64,000 nucleotides of DNA, taken from NCBI RefSeq assembly GCF_039839785.1, contig NZ_JBDOQT010000001.1, positions 496,001 to 560,000 on the forward strand, read 5' to 3'. This DNA comes from Pelagibius sp. CAU 1746. Its GTDB lineage: Bacteria > Pseudomonadota > Alphaproteobacteria > Kiloniellales > Kiloniellaceae. The position numbers and the translations under genes are program-made. Below, piece after piece: positions 19,917 through 28,953 of this stretch (the first letter of the stretch is position 1; each line of letters starts with the position of its first letter). The notes below the pieces were generated by a model. That model made no database searches. It worked only from the letters and a program-made list of their open reading frames with translations, and was not told where the DNA came from.

Positions 19917-20504
19917 ATGACCAAGGTGTCGGGACTCACCGCCGAGAGGGTGCTGGACGTCGCGCAGGAGCTGATTCAGACGCGCGGTTACAACGGCTTC
20001 AGTTTCCGCGACATCGCCCAGGCCATCGGCATCAAGTCGGCGAGCATCCACTACCACTTCCCCAGCAAGGGCGACCTGGGCGTCGTCCTGGTCGCGCGCT
20101 ACCGCAGGCTCTTCGGCGAAGAACTGGCCGAGGTGCGGCGGCGCCAGACAGCGGCGCCGAAACGGCTGAAGTGCTTCATCGCCCTGTTCCGCCGCACGCT
20201 GACCGAACAGCGCCTCTGCCTTTGCGGCGTGCTGGCCGCCGAGCGGGGCAGCCTGCCCGAGGAGGTCAATGCCGAGGTCCGCGCCTTCTTCAAGCTCTGC
20301 GAGGACTGGCTGGTCGAGGTTCTGAAAGACGGCCGCGCCGCCGGGGAGATCGAATTCCGCGGCCCCCCGCAGGCGCTGGCGGATCATCTGATTTCCCTGC
20401 TGGAGGGCGCCATGGTGATGGCCCTCAGCCTGGACGACCTGGACCGCTTCGACAAGGCGGCCCAGGGCTTCCTGCGCATCCTCAAGCCGGCGGCGGACGG
20501 CTAG
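19917..20504 (+). CDS. TetR/AcrR-family regulator
   Basis: 195-residue repressor. The N-terminal HTH (about 8-55) has LIQTRGYNGFSFRDIAQAIGIKSASIHYHFPSKGDL, a near-ideal TetR signature. The C-terminal ligand domain holds two Cys in LCLCGVLAAERGSLPEEV, a pattern shared with the YcdC/TetR_C_6-like members, which is recognisable but not specific. RBS GGGGGG lies just before ATG 19917. It stands alone, after the pckA terminator and convergent to the ion-channel gene. The target is unknown, as no efflux gene is adjacent. Confidence 0.88.
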   Translation: MTKVSGLTAERVLDVAQELIQTRGYNGFSFRDIAQAIGIKSASIHYHFPSKGDLGVVLVARYRRLFGEELAEVRRRQTAAPKRLKCFIALFRRTLTEQRLCLCGVLAAERGSLPEEVNAEVRAFFKLCEDWLVEVLKDGRAAGEIEFRGPPQALADHLISLLEGAMVMALSLDDLDRFDKAAQGFLRILKPAADG

Positions 20505-20515
20505 CCGCGCGGGCG

Positions 20516-21295
20516 CTAGCCGGTGCCCTCGGTCTCGATCTTGATGGTGCGCCCGCAGTGCTTGCAATGCACCGCGTCGGGATCGTGGCGCGTCAGGCCG
20601 CAGTCCGGACAGGTGTAACGGATCTTGCGCGGTTGGAAGATGGTCTGCGCCAGGCGCAGGAAGAGGGCAACCCCCACCACCATGATGACCACCGCCAGCA
20701 GGCGCCCGAACTCGTCCTTCATGGTAATGTCGCCGAACCCGGTGGTGGTCAGCGTCGCCACAGTGAAGTAGAGCGCGTCGAGATAGGTGACGATGTCCGG
20801 GTTCTGCCGGTGCTCCATGGTGAAGACCAGGGCCGTGGTGACGAAGATGAAGACGCCGAGGTTCACGCAGGCGACGACCACGTCCTCGTTGCGGCGGAAG
20901 AACGCGGTCTCGCGCCTCAGGTCGCGCAGCACGTGGTAGGAGTGCAGCAGGCGCAGGGCGCGCAGCACCCGCAGGAAGGCGAAGTTCGTCGTCAGGAAGG
21001 GCGCCAGCAGCAGCGTCAGGATCACCAGGATGTCGGCCAGGGTGTAGAGTTGCCGCAGCATCTGCAGCTTCCTCGGGGCGATCCAGAGGCGCGCCAGGAA
21101 GTCGGCCAGGATGACCAGGCCGATGACGAAGTCGGCGGCGAGGATGAAGGGCGTCGGAAAGTCCGGCGCTGTCGCCACGAAGAAGGCGATGGTCGCGAGG
21201 TCGAAGGCAATGAGACCATAACGGAAGCGCGTCGCCACCTTGCTGCTGCCGGTATAAAGCTGCCGTATCGACTGCTTCAGCCATGCCTCGGCCAT
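20516..21295 (-). CDS. Voltage-gated-like potassium channel with C-terminal zinc ribbon
   Basis: 259-residue inner-membrane protein with a 6TM Kv layout. S1-S3 are about residues 25-125, and S4 is Arg-rich (FLRVLRALRLLHSYHVLRDLRR). The pore helix and filter read FTVATLTTTGFGDIT, where canonical K+ channels have TVGYGD. S6 (VVIMVVGVALFLRLAQ) follows. After S6 comes a short linker and a two-CxxC zinc ribbon (CPDCG...CKHCG) at the C-terminus. I chose ATG 21295 with GGGAG 6 nt upstream; the frame extends to 21406. It is 22 nt downstream of the class V aminotransferase on the same strand. Ion selectivity is inferred. Confidence 0.85.
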   Translation of the reverse strand: MAEAWLKQSIRQLYTGSSKVATRFRYGLIAFDLATIAFFVATAPDFPTPFILAADFVIGLVILADFLARLWIAPRKLQMLRQLYTLADILVILTLLLAPFLTTNFAFLRVLRALRLLHSYHVLRDLRRETAFFRRNEDVVVACVNLGVFIFVTTALVFTMEHRQNPDIVTYLDALYFTVATLTTTGFGDITMKDEFGRLLAVVIMVVGVALFLRLAQTIFQPRKIRYTCPDCGLTRHDPDAVHCKHCGRTIKIETEGTG

Positions 21296-21317
21296 GCCGT
21301 CTCCCTTACGCCAAATC

Positions 21318-22433
21318 TCATTGCAGATAGATGGGCAGGCGGTCCATGAACCGCTCCACGTCCTCCTGCGTCGTGAAGAGGTGCACGGAAACGCGCACCC
21401 GCCCATTGTCTGCCCAGATGAGAATATCGTCTTGCGCCGCGCGGCGCATCACGGCTTCAGGGTCGGGACAGACGAAGCAGACATTACCGGCGTGGTTCGC
21501 TTTGCCCGCCGGGGTCATGACTTCCAGGCCCAGGCGGGTCAGGCCCGCGATGAGTTGTTCCGCCAGGGCGCGGTTGTGCGCGGCGATGGCCTCCATGCCG
21601 AAACTCTCCAGGTAGGCGAGAGACTCGCGCAGCAGGTAGGCGCCCAGGTGCCCGGCATTGCCGTATTCGAAGCGCCGCGCGTCCGGCTTCATCACATAGT
21701 CGGCGGGCGTCGCGCCGGGTTCAGCGGACGACCAGCCGGCGCCGCCCGGCATGAAATCCGGCTGGCGGCGGCGGTTCCAGCCGAGGATGCCTTCGTGGAT
21801 GCCGAGGGCGAACTTGTAGCAGGCCGTCACCAGGAAATCGCAGAGGTCGCCGCGCAGCGGCACCGCGCCGAAGGCGTGGCTGGCGTCGACCATCAAGGCA
21901 ACGCCTTTGCCGTTGAGACCCGCCGAGAGCTTCTCCAGGTCGAGGTGCTGGCCGGTCAGCGCATTGACCTGGCTGGCGTAGACCAGGCGCGTGCGTTCGT
22001 CGCAGGCGGCCAGCAGATCGTCCTCGCTCAAGACCCAGCCGCGCGCCGGGACCATGGCCGCCTCGACGCCCAGGCGCTTCAGGCTGGCGAAGGCGTAGCG
22101 CCCGGAAGCGTAGTCCAGTTCCGGCGCCACCACCCTGTCGCCAGGCTTCCAGTCGAAGCCGGAGACGACAGACATGATGCCGTCGGAGGCGTTGCCCAGC
22201 AGGGCGATGTCGCCCGCCTCCAGGCGCATCATCCGCGCGATCTGCCCACGCACCTCGTCATCCACCTTCCAGTGGGTCCAGTAGCCGTCGTAGCCCCTCG
22301 CCTTGTCGCGGGCGAAAGCCTCGAAGGCCTCGCGGTGCTTCGTCAGCAGCGGCGGCTCGCCGCCCGCCGCCAGGTGCACCTTGCCGTCCAGGCCGATGAA
22401 GTCGCGCTTGGGCGCGGGCAGGATGCGGCTCAT
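21318..22433 (-). CDS. Class V aminotransferase-fold PLP enzyme
   Basis: 371-residue enzyme of the cysteine desulfurase/kynureninase/isopenicillin-N-epimerase-like fold I branch. Visible are MVDASHAFGAVPL (Asp183 to the pyridine nitrogen and His186), TACYKFALGIHEGILG with Lys207 as the likely PLP Schiff base, and NAGHLGAYLLRESLAYL. No active-site Cys loop typical of IscS is apparent, so desulfurase activity is not supported. The substrate is unknown. It lies 9 nt downstream of the GDCCVxC gene and upstream of the channel gene on the minus strand. The three genes may be cotranscribed, but their functions do not obviously connect. Confidence 0.8.
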   Translation of the reverse strand: MSRILPAPKRDFIGLDGKVHLAAGGEPPLLTKHREAFEAFARDKARGYDGYWTHWKVDDEVRGQIARMMRLEAGDIALLGNASDGIMSVVSGFDWKPGDRVVAPELDYASGRYAFASLKRLGVEAAMVPARGWVLSEDDLLAACDERTRLVYASQVNALTGQHLDLEKLSAGLNGKGVALMVDASHAFGAVPLRGDLCDFLVTACYKFALGIHEGILGWNRRRQPDFMPGGAGWSSAEPGATPADYVMKPDARRFEYGNAGHLGAYLLRESLAYLESFGMEAIAAHNRALAEQLIAGLTRLGLEVMTPAGKANHAGNVCFVCPDPEAVMRRAAQDDILIWADNGRVRVSVHLFTTQEDVERFMDRLPIYLQ

Positions 22434-22442
22434 CGCCGGGCC

Positions 22443-22673
22443 TCAGCCCGTGCCGCAGCAGTCGTCGCCCGACTGCTTGGGCGGGCAGGGGACCGTGGCG
22501 TAGGAGCAGAAGACGCAGCAGTCGCCCGGTTTCGGCTTCAGGACCGCGCCGCAGCCCTTGCAGTCGTAGAACCACTGGCAGGCGTCGCTCGGCATGGTCT
22601 CCGTCTCCGCGTGGCCGCAGTGCGGGCAGGTGAGGGTGGAGAGAAGTTGGAGCTCTGGCCGCTGCGGTTCCAT
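22443..22673 (-). CDS. GDCCVxC-domain small metal-binding protein
   Basis: 76 residues with 12 Cys. It opens with a CPHCGH zinc-ribbon knuckle and a second knuckle CKGCG, then the family motif GDCCVFCSY followed by PCPP, and ends GDDCCGTG. This is the GDCCVxC family, some members of which carry selenocysteine at a Cys position. Here all positions are Cys codons and no internal TGA is seen. The role of the family is not established; members often lie near mercury or metal genes. No such genes are here. The gene sits between polA and the PLP enzyme, 10 nt after the polA end would be transcribed from the opposite side of the same strand, so cotranscription with polA is possible. Confidence 0.8.
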   Translation of the reverse strand: MEPQRPELQLLSTLTCPHCGHAETETMPSDACQWFYDCKGCGAVLKPKPGDCCVFCSYATVPCPPKQSGDDCCGTG

Positions 22674-22683
22674 GACCTCCCCC

Positions 22684-25461
22684 TTAATGCGCCTCGGCCC
22701 AGTTGGCGCCGGTGCCGGCGTCGGCGGTGAGCGGCACCGAGAGCTCGACCGCCGGCGCGCAGGCGTTCTCCATCACCTCGCGCACCAGGGCGGAGGTCTC
22801 CTCGACCTCCGCCTTCGGCACTTCGAGCAGCAGTTCGTCGTGCACCTGCAGCAGCATGCGCGCGCCGAGCTTGGCGTCTTCCAGCGCCGGGGGCACGCGG
22901 ATCATGGCGCGCTTGATGATGTCCGCCGCCGTGCCCTGGATCGGCGCGTTGATGGCCGCGCGCTCGGAGAAGCTGCGCCGGGCCGGGTTCTTGTCCTTGA
23001 TGCCCGGCACGTGGATCTTGCGCCCGAAGAGCGTGGTGACGAAGCCCTGCTCGCGCGCCGCCTTCTTCATCTTGTCCATGTAGGCGCGGATGCCGGGATA
23101 GCGCTCGAAGTAGGCATCGATGTAGGCCTTGGCCTCGCCCTGGGCAATGCCGAGGTTCTGCGCCAGGCCGAAGGCGGAGATGCCGTAGATGATGCCGAAA
23201 TTGATCGCCTTGGCCTTGCGGCGGGTCATGGGGTCCATGCCCTCGACGGGCACGCCGAAAACCTGCGAGGCGGTGATGGCGTGGATGTCCTGGCCCTCGT
23301 GGAAGGCCTGCTTCAGTGCGTCGACCTCGGCGATATGCGCGGTGAGGCGCAGCTCGATCTGGCTGTAGTCCACCGACAGCAGCACGTGGTCCTTCTCGGC
23401 GACGAAGGCGGTGCGGATCTTGCGGCCTTCCTCGGTGCGCACCGGGATGTTCTGCAGGTTGGGATCGTTGGACGAGAGGCGCCCGGTGGAGGCCACGGCC
23501 TGCGAGTACGATGTGTGGACGCGCCCCGTCTCCTCGTTGATCTGGGTCTGCAGGGCGTCGGTATAGGTGCTTTTCAGTTTCGACACCTGACGCCAGTCCA
23601 GCACGCGGGCCGGCAGGTCGTGGCCCTGATTGGCGAGGCCTTCCAGGATGTCCGCACCGGTAGCGTAGGCGCCGGACTTGCCCTTCTTGCCGCCGGGCAG
23701 GGACATCTCGTCGAAGAGGATCTCGCCCAGCTGCTTGGGCGAGCCGATGGTGAACTCGCGCCCGGCCAGCTTGTAGATCTGCTTCTGCAGCTCGTCGATG
23801 CGCTTGGCGAAGTCGTTGGACATGCGGTGCAAGGTGGCGCGGTCGACCTTGATGCCGGTCAGCTCCATCTCCGCCAGCACCTGCACCAGGGGCCGCTCGA
23901 TGGTCTCGTAGACCGTGGTCAGGCGGTCGCTGACCAGGCGCGGCTTCAGCACCTCGTAGAGGCGCAGGGTGATGTCCGCGTCCTCGGCGGCGTAGTCCAG
24001 CGCCTTGTCGAGCGGCACCTTGTCGAAGGTCACCTGGTTCTTGCCGCTGCCGGCGACCTCCTTGAACTTGATGGTCTGGTAGTCGAGGTGAAGCTGCGCC
24101 AATTCGTCCATGCCGTGGCCGTGCAGGCCGCCTTCGACCACGTAGGACAGCAGCATGGTGTCATCGACGGGCGCCACGGAGATGCCCTGGCGGGCGAAGA
24201 CCAGCAGGTCGTACTTGATGTTCTGGCCGACCTTGAGGACGCCGGGATCCTCCAGCAGCGGTTTCAGCGCGGCGATGGCCTTCTTCAGGGGGATCTGCTT
24301 CGGCGCCTCGGCGGCGCCGCCGAAGTCCAGGCCGCCGTCGTTGGTATCCGCCGCCTTGTGGCCCAGCGGGACATAGCACGCTTGGCCCGGCGCGGTCGAC
24401 AGCGAGACGCCCACCAGCTCCGCCGCCAGGGGGTCGAGCGAAGTGGTCTCGGTATCCACCGCAACGATGCCGCGCGCCTGCGCCGCCGCCACCCAACGCT
24501 CCAGGGCGGCCATATCCTGCACCAGCTCGTAGGCGGCTTCCTCGGCGGACTCCGGCGCCGCTTCCACCGGCGTCGCGCTCTCCTCGCCGCCGCCCAGCTG
24601 GTCGGAGAGGCGGCGCAGCAGGGAGCGGAACTCGTAGCGCTCCAGGAAGGCGCGCAGATCGTCGGGCTCCGGCTGCTTGAGGCCGAAGGTCGTCAGGTCG
24701 ACCTCGACCGGGGCATTCCGGTCCAGGGTCACGAGCTGCTTGGAGATGCGCGCCAGCTCGGCGTTCTCGATCAGCTTCTCGCGGCGCTTGGGCTGCTTGA
24801 TCTCCCCGGCGCGCGCCAGCAGGGATTCCAGGTCGCCGTATTCCTCGATGAGTTGGGCGGCGGTCTTCACGCCGATGCCGGGAACGCCGGGCACGTTGTC
24901 GGTGGAATCCCCGGCCAGGGCCTGCACGTCGACCACCTTGTCCGGCGTCACGCCGAACTTTTCCTTCACCTCGTCGTAGCCGATCTTGCGGTCCTTCATG
25001 GGGTCGAGCATGGCGATGCCGCCGTCGACCAGCTGCATGAGGTCCTTGTCGGAGGACACCACCGTAACCTCGATCCCCGCTTCCCTGGCCAGGCGGGCGT
25101 AGGTGGCGATGAGGTCGTCGGCCTCGTAGTTCTGCAGCTCGATGCAGGGCAGGTTGAAGGCCCGGGTCGCCTCGCGGATCGCCGCGAACTGCGGGATCAG
25201 ATCCTCCGGCGGCTCAGGCCGGTGCGCCTTGTACTCCGGGTAGATCTCGTTGCGGAAGGTCTTGCCCGACTTGTCGAAGATCACGGCGATGGCATCGGCA
25301 TCGCTGTCGCGCAGCAGCTTCACCAGCATGTTGGTGAAACCGAAGGTGGCGTTGGTGGGCGTGCCGTCGGAGGTGTTGCGCGGCGGAATGGCGAAGTAGG
25401 CCCGGAAGATGTAGCCGGAGCCGTCGACCAGATAGAGGTGTTTGTAGGGGGCTTGCGTCAT
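22684..25461 (-). CDS. polA: DNA polymerase I
   Basis: 925-residue replication/repair polymerase. Order: 5' nuclease (1-290, with the metal-site acidic residues and VPGIGVKTA helix-hairpin-helix), 3'-5' exonuclease (about 325-515; VDTETTSLDP keeps the Asp and Glu ligands, so proofreading looks intact) and family A polymerase (about 550-925). The polymerase domain carries SVDYSQIELR in motif A, RRKAKAINFGIIYGIS in the fingers and LLQVHDELLLE in motif C. Length is normal for alphaproteobacteria. It removes RNA primers and fills gaps. It is followed closely by the GDCCVxC gene. Confidence 0.98.
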   Translation of the reverse strand: MTQAPYKHLYLVDGSGYIFRAYFAIPPRNTSDGTPTNATFGFTNMLVKLLRDSDADAIAVIFDKSGKTFRNEIYPEYKAHRPEPPEDLIPQFAAIREATRAFNLPCIELQNYEADDLIATYARLAREAGIEVTVVSSDKDLMQLVDGGIAMLDPMKDRKIGYDEVKEKFGVTPDKVVDVQALAGDSTDNVPGVPGIGVKTAAQLIEEYGDLESLLARAGEIKQPKRREKLIENAELARISKQLVTLDRNAPVEVDLTTFGLKQPEPDDLRAFLERYEFRSLLRRLSDQLGGGEESATPVEAAPESAEEAAYELVQDMAALERWVAAAQARGIVAVDTETTSLDPLAAELVGVSLSTAPGQACYVPLGHKAADTNDGGLDFGGAAEAPKQIPLKKAIAALKPLLEDPGVLKVGQNIKYDLLVFARQGISVAPVDDTMLLSYVVEGGLHGHGMDELAQLHLDYQTIKFKEVAGSGKNQVTFDKVPLDKALDYAAEDADITLRLYEVLKPRLVSDRLTTVYETIERPLVQVLAEMELTGIKVDRATLHRMSNDFAKRIDELQKQIYKLAGREFTIGSPKQLGEILFDEMSLPGGKKGKSGAYATGADILEGLANQGHDLPARVLDWRQVSKLKSTYTDALQTQINEETGRVHTSYSQAVASTGRLSSNDPNLQNIPVRTEEGRKIRTAFVAEKDHVLLSVDYSQIELRLTAHIAEVDALKQAFHEGQDIHAITASQVFGVPVEGMDPMTRRKAKAINFGIIYGISAFGLAQNLGIAQGEAKAYIDAYFERYPGIRAYMDKMKKAAREQGFVTTLFGRKIHVPGIKDKNPARRSFSERAAINAPIQGTAADIIKRAMIRVPPALEDAKLGARMLLQVHDELLLEVPKAEVEETSALVREVMENACAPAVELSVPLTADAGTGANWAEAH

Positions 25462-25543
25462 GCCCCGGAGAATGCCGGAGCCCCCCGGCGAAGTCGAGCG
25501 CCTAGCAGCCGGAAAGCTGACAGCTGCTGACTGTTCGGCGGCC

Positions 25544-25720
25544 CTATTCCGCCGCCGCGCCCTGCTTCAGCACGAAGCGGCGCCCGCAGTAGGGGCAGTC
25601 GATCTGGCCCTTGCCTTCCATATTGAGGAAGACGCGCGGATGGCCGAGCGGGCCCTTGCCGCCGTCGCAGGCAACCTTAGGGGTGTCCACGTCGATGATT
25701 TCAGGCGGCTGCTGAGCCAT
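25544..25720 (-). CDS. CHCC-type zinc-finger protein (NDUFS6-like)
   Basis: 58 residues with the zf-CHCC pattern: VACDGG, GHPRVFLNM and IDCPYCGRRF give Cys, His and a CxxC pair. This is the family of the 13-kDa zinc subunit (NDUFS6) of mitochondrial complex I, of which alphaproteobacteria carry a short stand-alone version. I chose ATG 25720 (MAQQPPEII) because the domain fills the remainder. It lies between polA and the PaaK-like genes on the same strand, not with nuo genes. A complex I accessory role is inferred from family only. Confidence 0.8.
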   Translation of the reverse strand: MAQQPPEIIDVDTPKVACDGGKGPLGHPRVFLNMEGKGQIDCPYCGRRFVLKQGAAAE

Positions 25721-25779
25721 GGGGGTCGTCTCCGGCAGGGAATTGGCTGGGCGCGATGATAGCGCCGCCGCGCCAGGGT

Positions 25780-27219
25780 TCAATCTTTCTGTTTTGCGAT
25801 GTTTTCCGCCGGAATCCGGCTGATGAAGGTCTCGAACTTGCCGCTGGGCCCGCGCGGGATCCCGGCCGCGTAGCTGAAGCGCACCTTAAAGGGGTAGCCG
25901 CTGCGGAAGTGCAGCCATTCCCGCAGCTTGGCCTCGTCCTCGGCACCCAGGGGCGCCGCCGTGGCCAGCTTCATCTCGATGTCGTCCAGGCCGTGCTGGA
26001 GGATCTGGTACTGGCGGATGCCCGCCACCCCGGCGTGGAAGATGTCGCCCATCATCGGCCAGCCGCGCCGGCCGTCGGGATACCTCAGCGTGTTGCGCTG
26101 CCGCCCCAGCACGCGGCTCAACACCGGCAGGCCGCGTCCGCAGGGGCAGGGCGGCCCAACCTCGGCCATATCGCCCAGGGCATAGCGAATCAACGGCATG
26201 GCGAAGTTCATCAGCGAAGTGATCACCACTTCGCCGGCCTCGCCGGGGCCGCAGGCCTCGCCGGCCTCGTTCAGCACCTCCAGGAGCACCGCCTCGCCCT
26301 GCACATGGTAGTGCTCCTGCTCGGGGCATTGCAGCGCCAGCAGGCCGGTCTCCTGGCAACTGTAGCCGTCGACGATGGGCAGCCCCCAGACCTCACGGCA
26401 CAAGTCCCGCGTCTCCGGCGGCAGGGTCTCGGAGAGGGTGCGCACCTCCCGGAGTCCGGGGATCGTGATCGCCTGCTCCCGGCAGTGGAGCAGCAGCTCG
26501 CGCAGGGTCGAAGGATAGGTCAGCAGATAGGCCGGCCTGACCCGCAACAGCCACTCGGCCTGCTGCGGCGCGGTGGTGTTGATGTTCAGCATGTTGCAGG
26601 GCCCGCCGGGGAAGAGACCCGAAGCCGAACTGCCCCAGTCCTTCGCCAAGGCACCCTGCGGATAGTCGGCGGCACCCGCCGGATAGGGCCGGATGGCGGC
26701 GAGCCGGCCGCGGGGATCGCGCCGCTGCGAGAGATGGTCGCGCAGGGTGAGCGCCTCCCACACGAGCTGCGTGAGCTGCGTGCCGCGGACCGTCACCACC
26801 TGGCCGGTCGAGCCGCTGGAGCTGGTCTCGTGGACCTCGCCATGGCGCGGCGGCACGACCGGGCTCGCCAGCGCTTCTCCGGCCTGCTGCAGCTCGCCGC
26901 GGCGCAGCGCCGGGATGCGGGACCAGACCCGGGGCGTCAACGCCGTTCCGGGATGAAAGCCCGCCCCGGCCAGACGTTCCCGGTAGAAGGGCACATGGCG
27001 CCAGGCATGATCCAACAGCGCCGCGGCCTGGCGGAACTGCTGGCGGCGCAGCTCCCCGGGCGGCCACCACTGGCTGCGGTCGAGCTGCTGCAGCAGCGCC
27101 GCCGTCAGCGCCACCCCGGGACGCGGCAACGCCGGCCAGACGGTGGCCGGGTCGCCCGTGGGCAGGGGCAGGGGCATCGGCTTCCCGACGCCGCCGCCCC
27201 GCGCGGCCGGCGGGTTCAC
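25780..27219 (-). CDS. PaaK/CapK-like adenylate-forming enzyme, copy 2
   Basis: 479 residues with the phenylacetate-CoA ligase/coenzyme F390 synthetase architecture. The N-terminal LLDHAWRHVPFYRERL, the AMP-binding P-loop SSSGSTGQVVTVRG, DGYSCQETGLLALQCPE, a zinc-like PCPCGRGLPVLSRVLGR, and a C-terminal small domain ending PRGPSGKFETFISRI are present. It is a tandem paralogue of the gene upstream, alignable throughout. GTG 27219 overlaps the upstream TGA (GTGA) with GGGAG 8 nt before it, and gives an N-terminus the same length as the paralogue; ATG 27177 is an alternative. The acid substrate is unknown, and no phenylacetate catabolic genes are nearby. Confidence 0.82.
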   Translation of the reverse strand: MNPPAARGGGVGKPMPLPLPTGDPATVWPALPRPGVALTAALLQQLDRSQWWPPGELRRQQFRQAAALLDHAWRHVPFYRERLAGAGFHPGTALTPRVWSRIPALRRGELQQAGEALASPVVPPRHGEVHETSSSGSTGQVVTVRGTQLTQLVWEALTLRDHLSQRRDPRGRLAAIRPYPAGAADYPQGALAKDWGSSASGLFPGGPCNMLNINTTAPQQAEWLLRVRPAYLLTYPSTLRELLLHCREQAITIPGLREVRTLSETLPPETRDLCREVWGLPIVDGYSCQETGLLALQCPEQEHYHVQGEAVLLEVLNEAGEACGPGEAGEVVITSLMNFAMPLIRYALGDMAEVGPPCPCGRGLPVLSRVLGRQRNTLRYPDGRRGWPMMGDIFHAGVAGIRQYQILQHGLDDIEMKLATAAPLGAEDEAKLREWLHFRSGYPFKVRFSYAAGIPRGPSGKFETFISRIPAENIAKQKD

Positions 27220-28649
27220 GCCTTTCGCTCCCGCAGCTCCCGCACCTGCGCCTCCGTAACGTCGCAGCGGAAGTCCTGGAACTTGCCGCCGGGCCCGCGC
27301 GGGATCTCCTCGTGGTAGGTCACCCTGATGGGGAAGTCGTGCTGGCTGCGATAGCGGAACCACTCGATGAGCTTGCCTTCCTCGATTCCGGTCAGGCGCC
27401 GGTCGGCGACGATCTTCAACTCGATGTCGTCGACGCCATGCTGGATGGCCTGAAACTGCCGGACCTCGGGGAACTGCGAATAATTGAACTCGCCCATCAG
27501 GGCCCAGGCCTTGCGGCCGTCGGGATAGACCAGCATGTCGCGGACGCGCCCGAGAACGCGTTTGAGCACCGGCAGGCCGCGCCCGCAGGAGCAGACTTCG
27601 CCGACCTCCGCCAAATCACCGACGGCATAGCGGATCATCGGCATGGCGAAGTTGACAAGCGGCGTCACCACCACCTGGCCCACCTCACCGGGAGCGCAGG
27701 GCTGCCCGGCCTCGTCGATCACCTCCAGCAGCACGGACTCCGACTGGGCGTGGTAGTGCTCGTGATCCGGACACTGGAGGGCGAGATAGCCCGCCTCCTG
27801 GGTGCTGTACATGTCGATGACCTTGAGACCCCAGACCTCGCGGCACAGCTCCCGCGTCGCCGCCGGCAGAGCCTCGGAGAGCGTGCGCACTTCCCGCAGC
27901 TTCGCCAAGGCGACGCCCCGCTCCTTGCAGAGCAGCAGCAGATCGCGCAGCGCCGAGGGATAGATCAGCAGGTAGTCGGGCTGCTGGCGCTGCAGCCAGT
28001 CGAGCTGTTCCTCGACACGGGCGACGACCGACAGCATGACGCCGGGGCCGGTGTCGAACAGGCCGCGCATCGACCGGCCCCAGGAGTCGCCGCGGGCGCC
28101 CTCGGGGTAGCCGGCGACGTCGTTGGGAAGAGCGCGGATCGCCGCCAGGGTGCCGCTGAAATCCCGCCGGTGCCACAGGTGCTCGCGCAGCGTGAGCACG
28201 TCGTAGAAGAGCTGCGTCATAGCCGTGCCGCGCGCCGTGATCGGCCGCCCGGTGGACCCGCTGGTGGTGAGCTCGTAGGTCTTCCCGTGCCGCTCCGGCA
28301 CCGCCGGGCTGAACAGCGCCGCGCCCGCGCGCTGCAGGTCCGCCCTGCTCAATACCGGGATATTGGCCCAAACCTCCGGGGTAGGCACCTTGCCGGGCAG
28401 GTGGCCGGCCAGAGCCAGGCGGTCGCGGTAGAACGGCAAGTGACGGTAGGCGTGGTCGAGCAGGGCGCCCGCCTGAAGCAGTTGGCGGGCCCGGAGCTCC
28501 TCCGGCGCCAGCCACTGGCTCTCCTCCAGTTGTTGCAGCAGGGACGCGGTCAGTGCCGGGCCCGGGCCGGGCAGCGCCGGCCAGGCCACGGAGGCATGGG
28601 CGCTGGGCAGGCTGCGGAACGGAGACCGGGATTCGGGCGGACGGCTCAT
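27216..28649 (-). CDS. PaaK/CapK-like adenylate-forming enzyme, copy 1
   Basis: 477 residues, the same family as the following gene. LLDHAYRHLPFYRDRLALAG lies near the N-terminus, TTSGSTGRPITARG is the P-loop, DMYSTQEAGYLALQCPDHEHYH is the A5-like region, CSCGRGLPVLKRVLGR probably binds zinc, and PRGPGGKFQDFRCDVT ends the small domain. These enzymes activate a carboxylic acid as an adenylate and usually transfer it to CoA. Related CapK proteins are linked to surface polysaccharide loci. The start ATG 28649 is where paralogue similarity begins; the frame is open to 28835. A GTGA overlap couples it to copy 2, so both acids or a heteromer may be used together. Confidence 0.83.
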   Translation of the reverse strand: MSRPPESRSPFRSLPSAHASVAWPALPGPGPALTASLLQQLEESQWLAPEELRARQLLQAGALLDHAYRHLPFYRDRLALAGHLPGKVPTPEVWANIPVLSRADLQRAGAALFSPAVPERHGKTYELTTSGSTGRPITARGTAMTQLFYDVLTLREHLWHRRDFSGTLAAIRALPNDVAGYPEGARGDSWGRSMRGLFDTGPGVMLSVVARVEEQLDWLQRQQPDYLLIYPSALRDLLLLCKERGVALAKLREVRTLSEALPAATRELCREVWGLKVIDMYSTQEAGYLALQCPDHEHYHAQSESVLLEVIDEAGQPCAPGEVGQVVVTPLVNFAMPMIRYAVGDLAEVGEVCSCGRGLPVLKRVLGRVRDMLVYPDGRKAWALMGEFNYSQFPEVRQFQAIQHGVDDIELKIVADRRLTGIEEGKLIEWFRYRSQHDFPIRVTYHEEIPRGPGGKFQDFRCDVTEAQVRELRERKA

Positions 28650-28953
28650 ACCTTGGGGATAGCACTGACGGCGAAGCGGGCGAAAGAGCTTAGCACAGGC
28701 CCCCGGAGCCCGCGCCCGGCGCCGCGCGGCGGCGCTTTTCCGGCCTCGGAGGCAGATAACGAGGCCGAGAACGGCGGTTTCGCGCCCCTGCGCGGCGGCG
28801 CAAGAGGCCTCTTGGCCCCGCGTTGGCCCCCGCATCGACCGTCACATTGACCGTTGGGGGGGCCGGTGCTACCCATGGCCGCCGCATCCCGGCCACGGCG
28901 CCGCCGCAGGGCCGCGCCCCGAAGGCGATCCGGGAAGACCAGAAAAGGCAAAG
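28650..28953. other. Divergent intergenic region between the ligase pair and the ABC ATPase
   Basis: About 300 bp, GC-rich. A direct repeat of GACCGT lies at 28837-28842 and 28849-28854. TTGACC (28847-28852) stands 17 nt before TACCCA (28870-28875) and could be a weak promoter for the plus-strand ABC gene. No RNA gene or terminator is visible. Confidence 0.35.
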
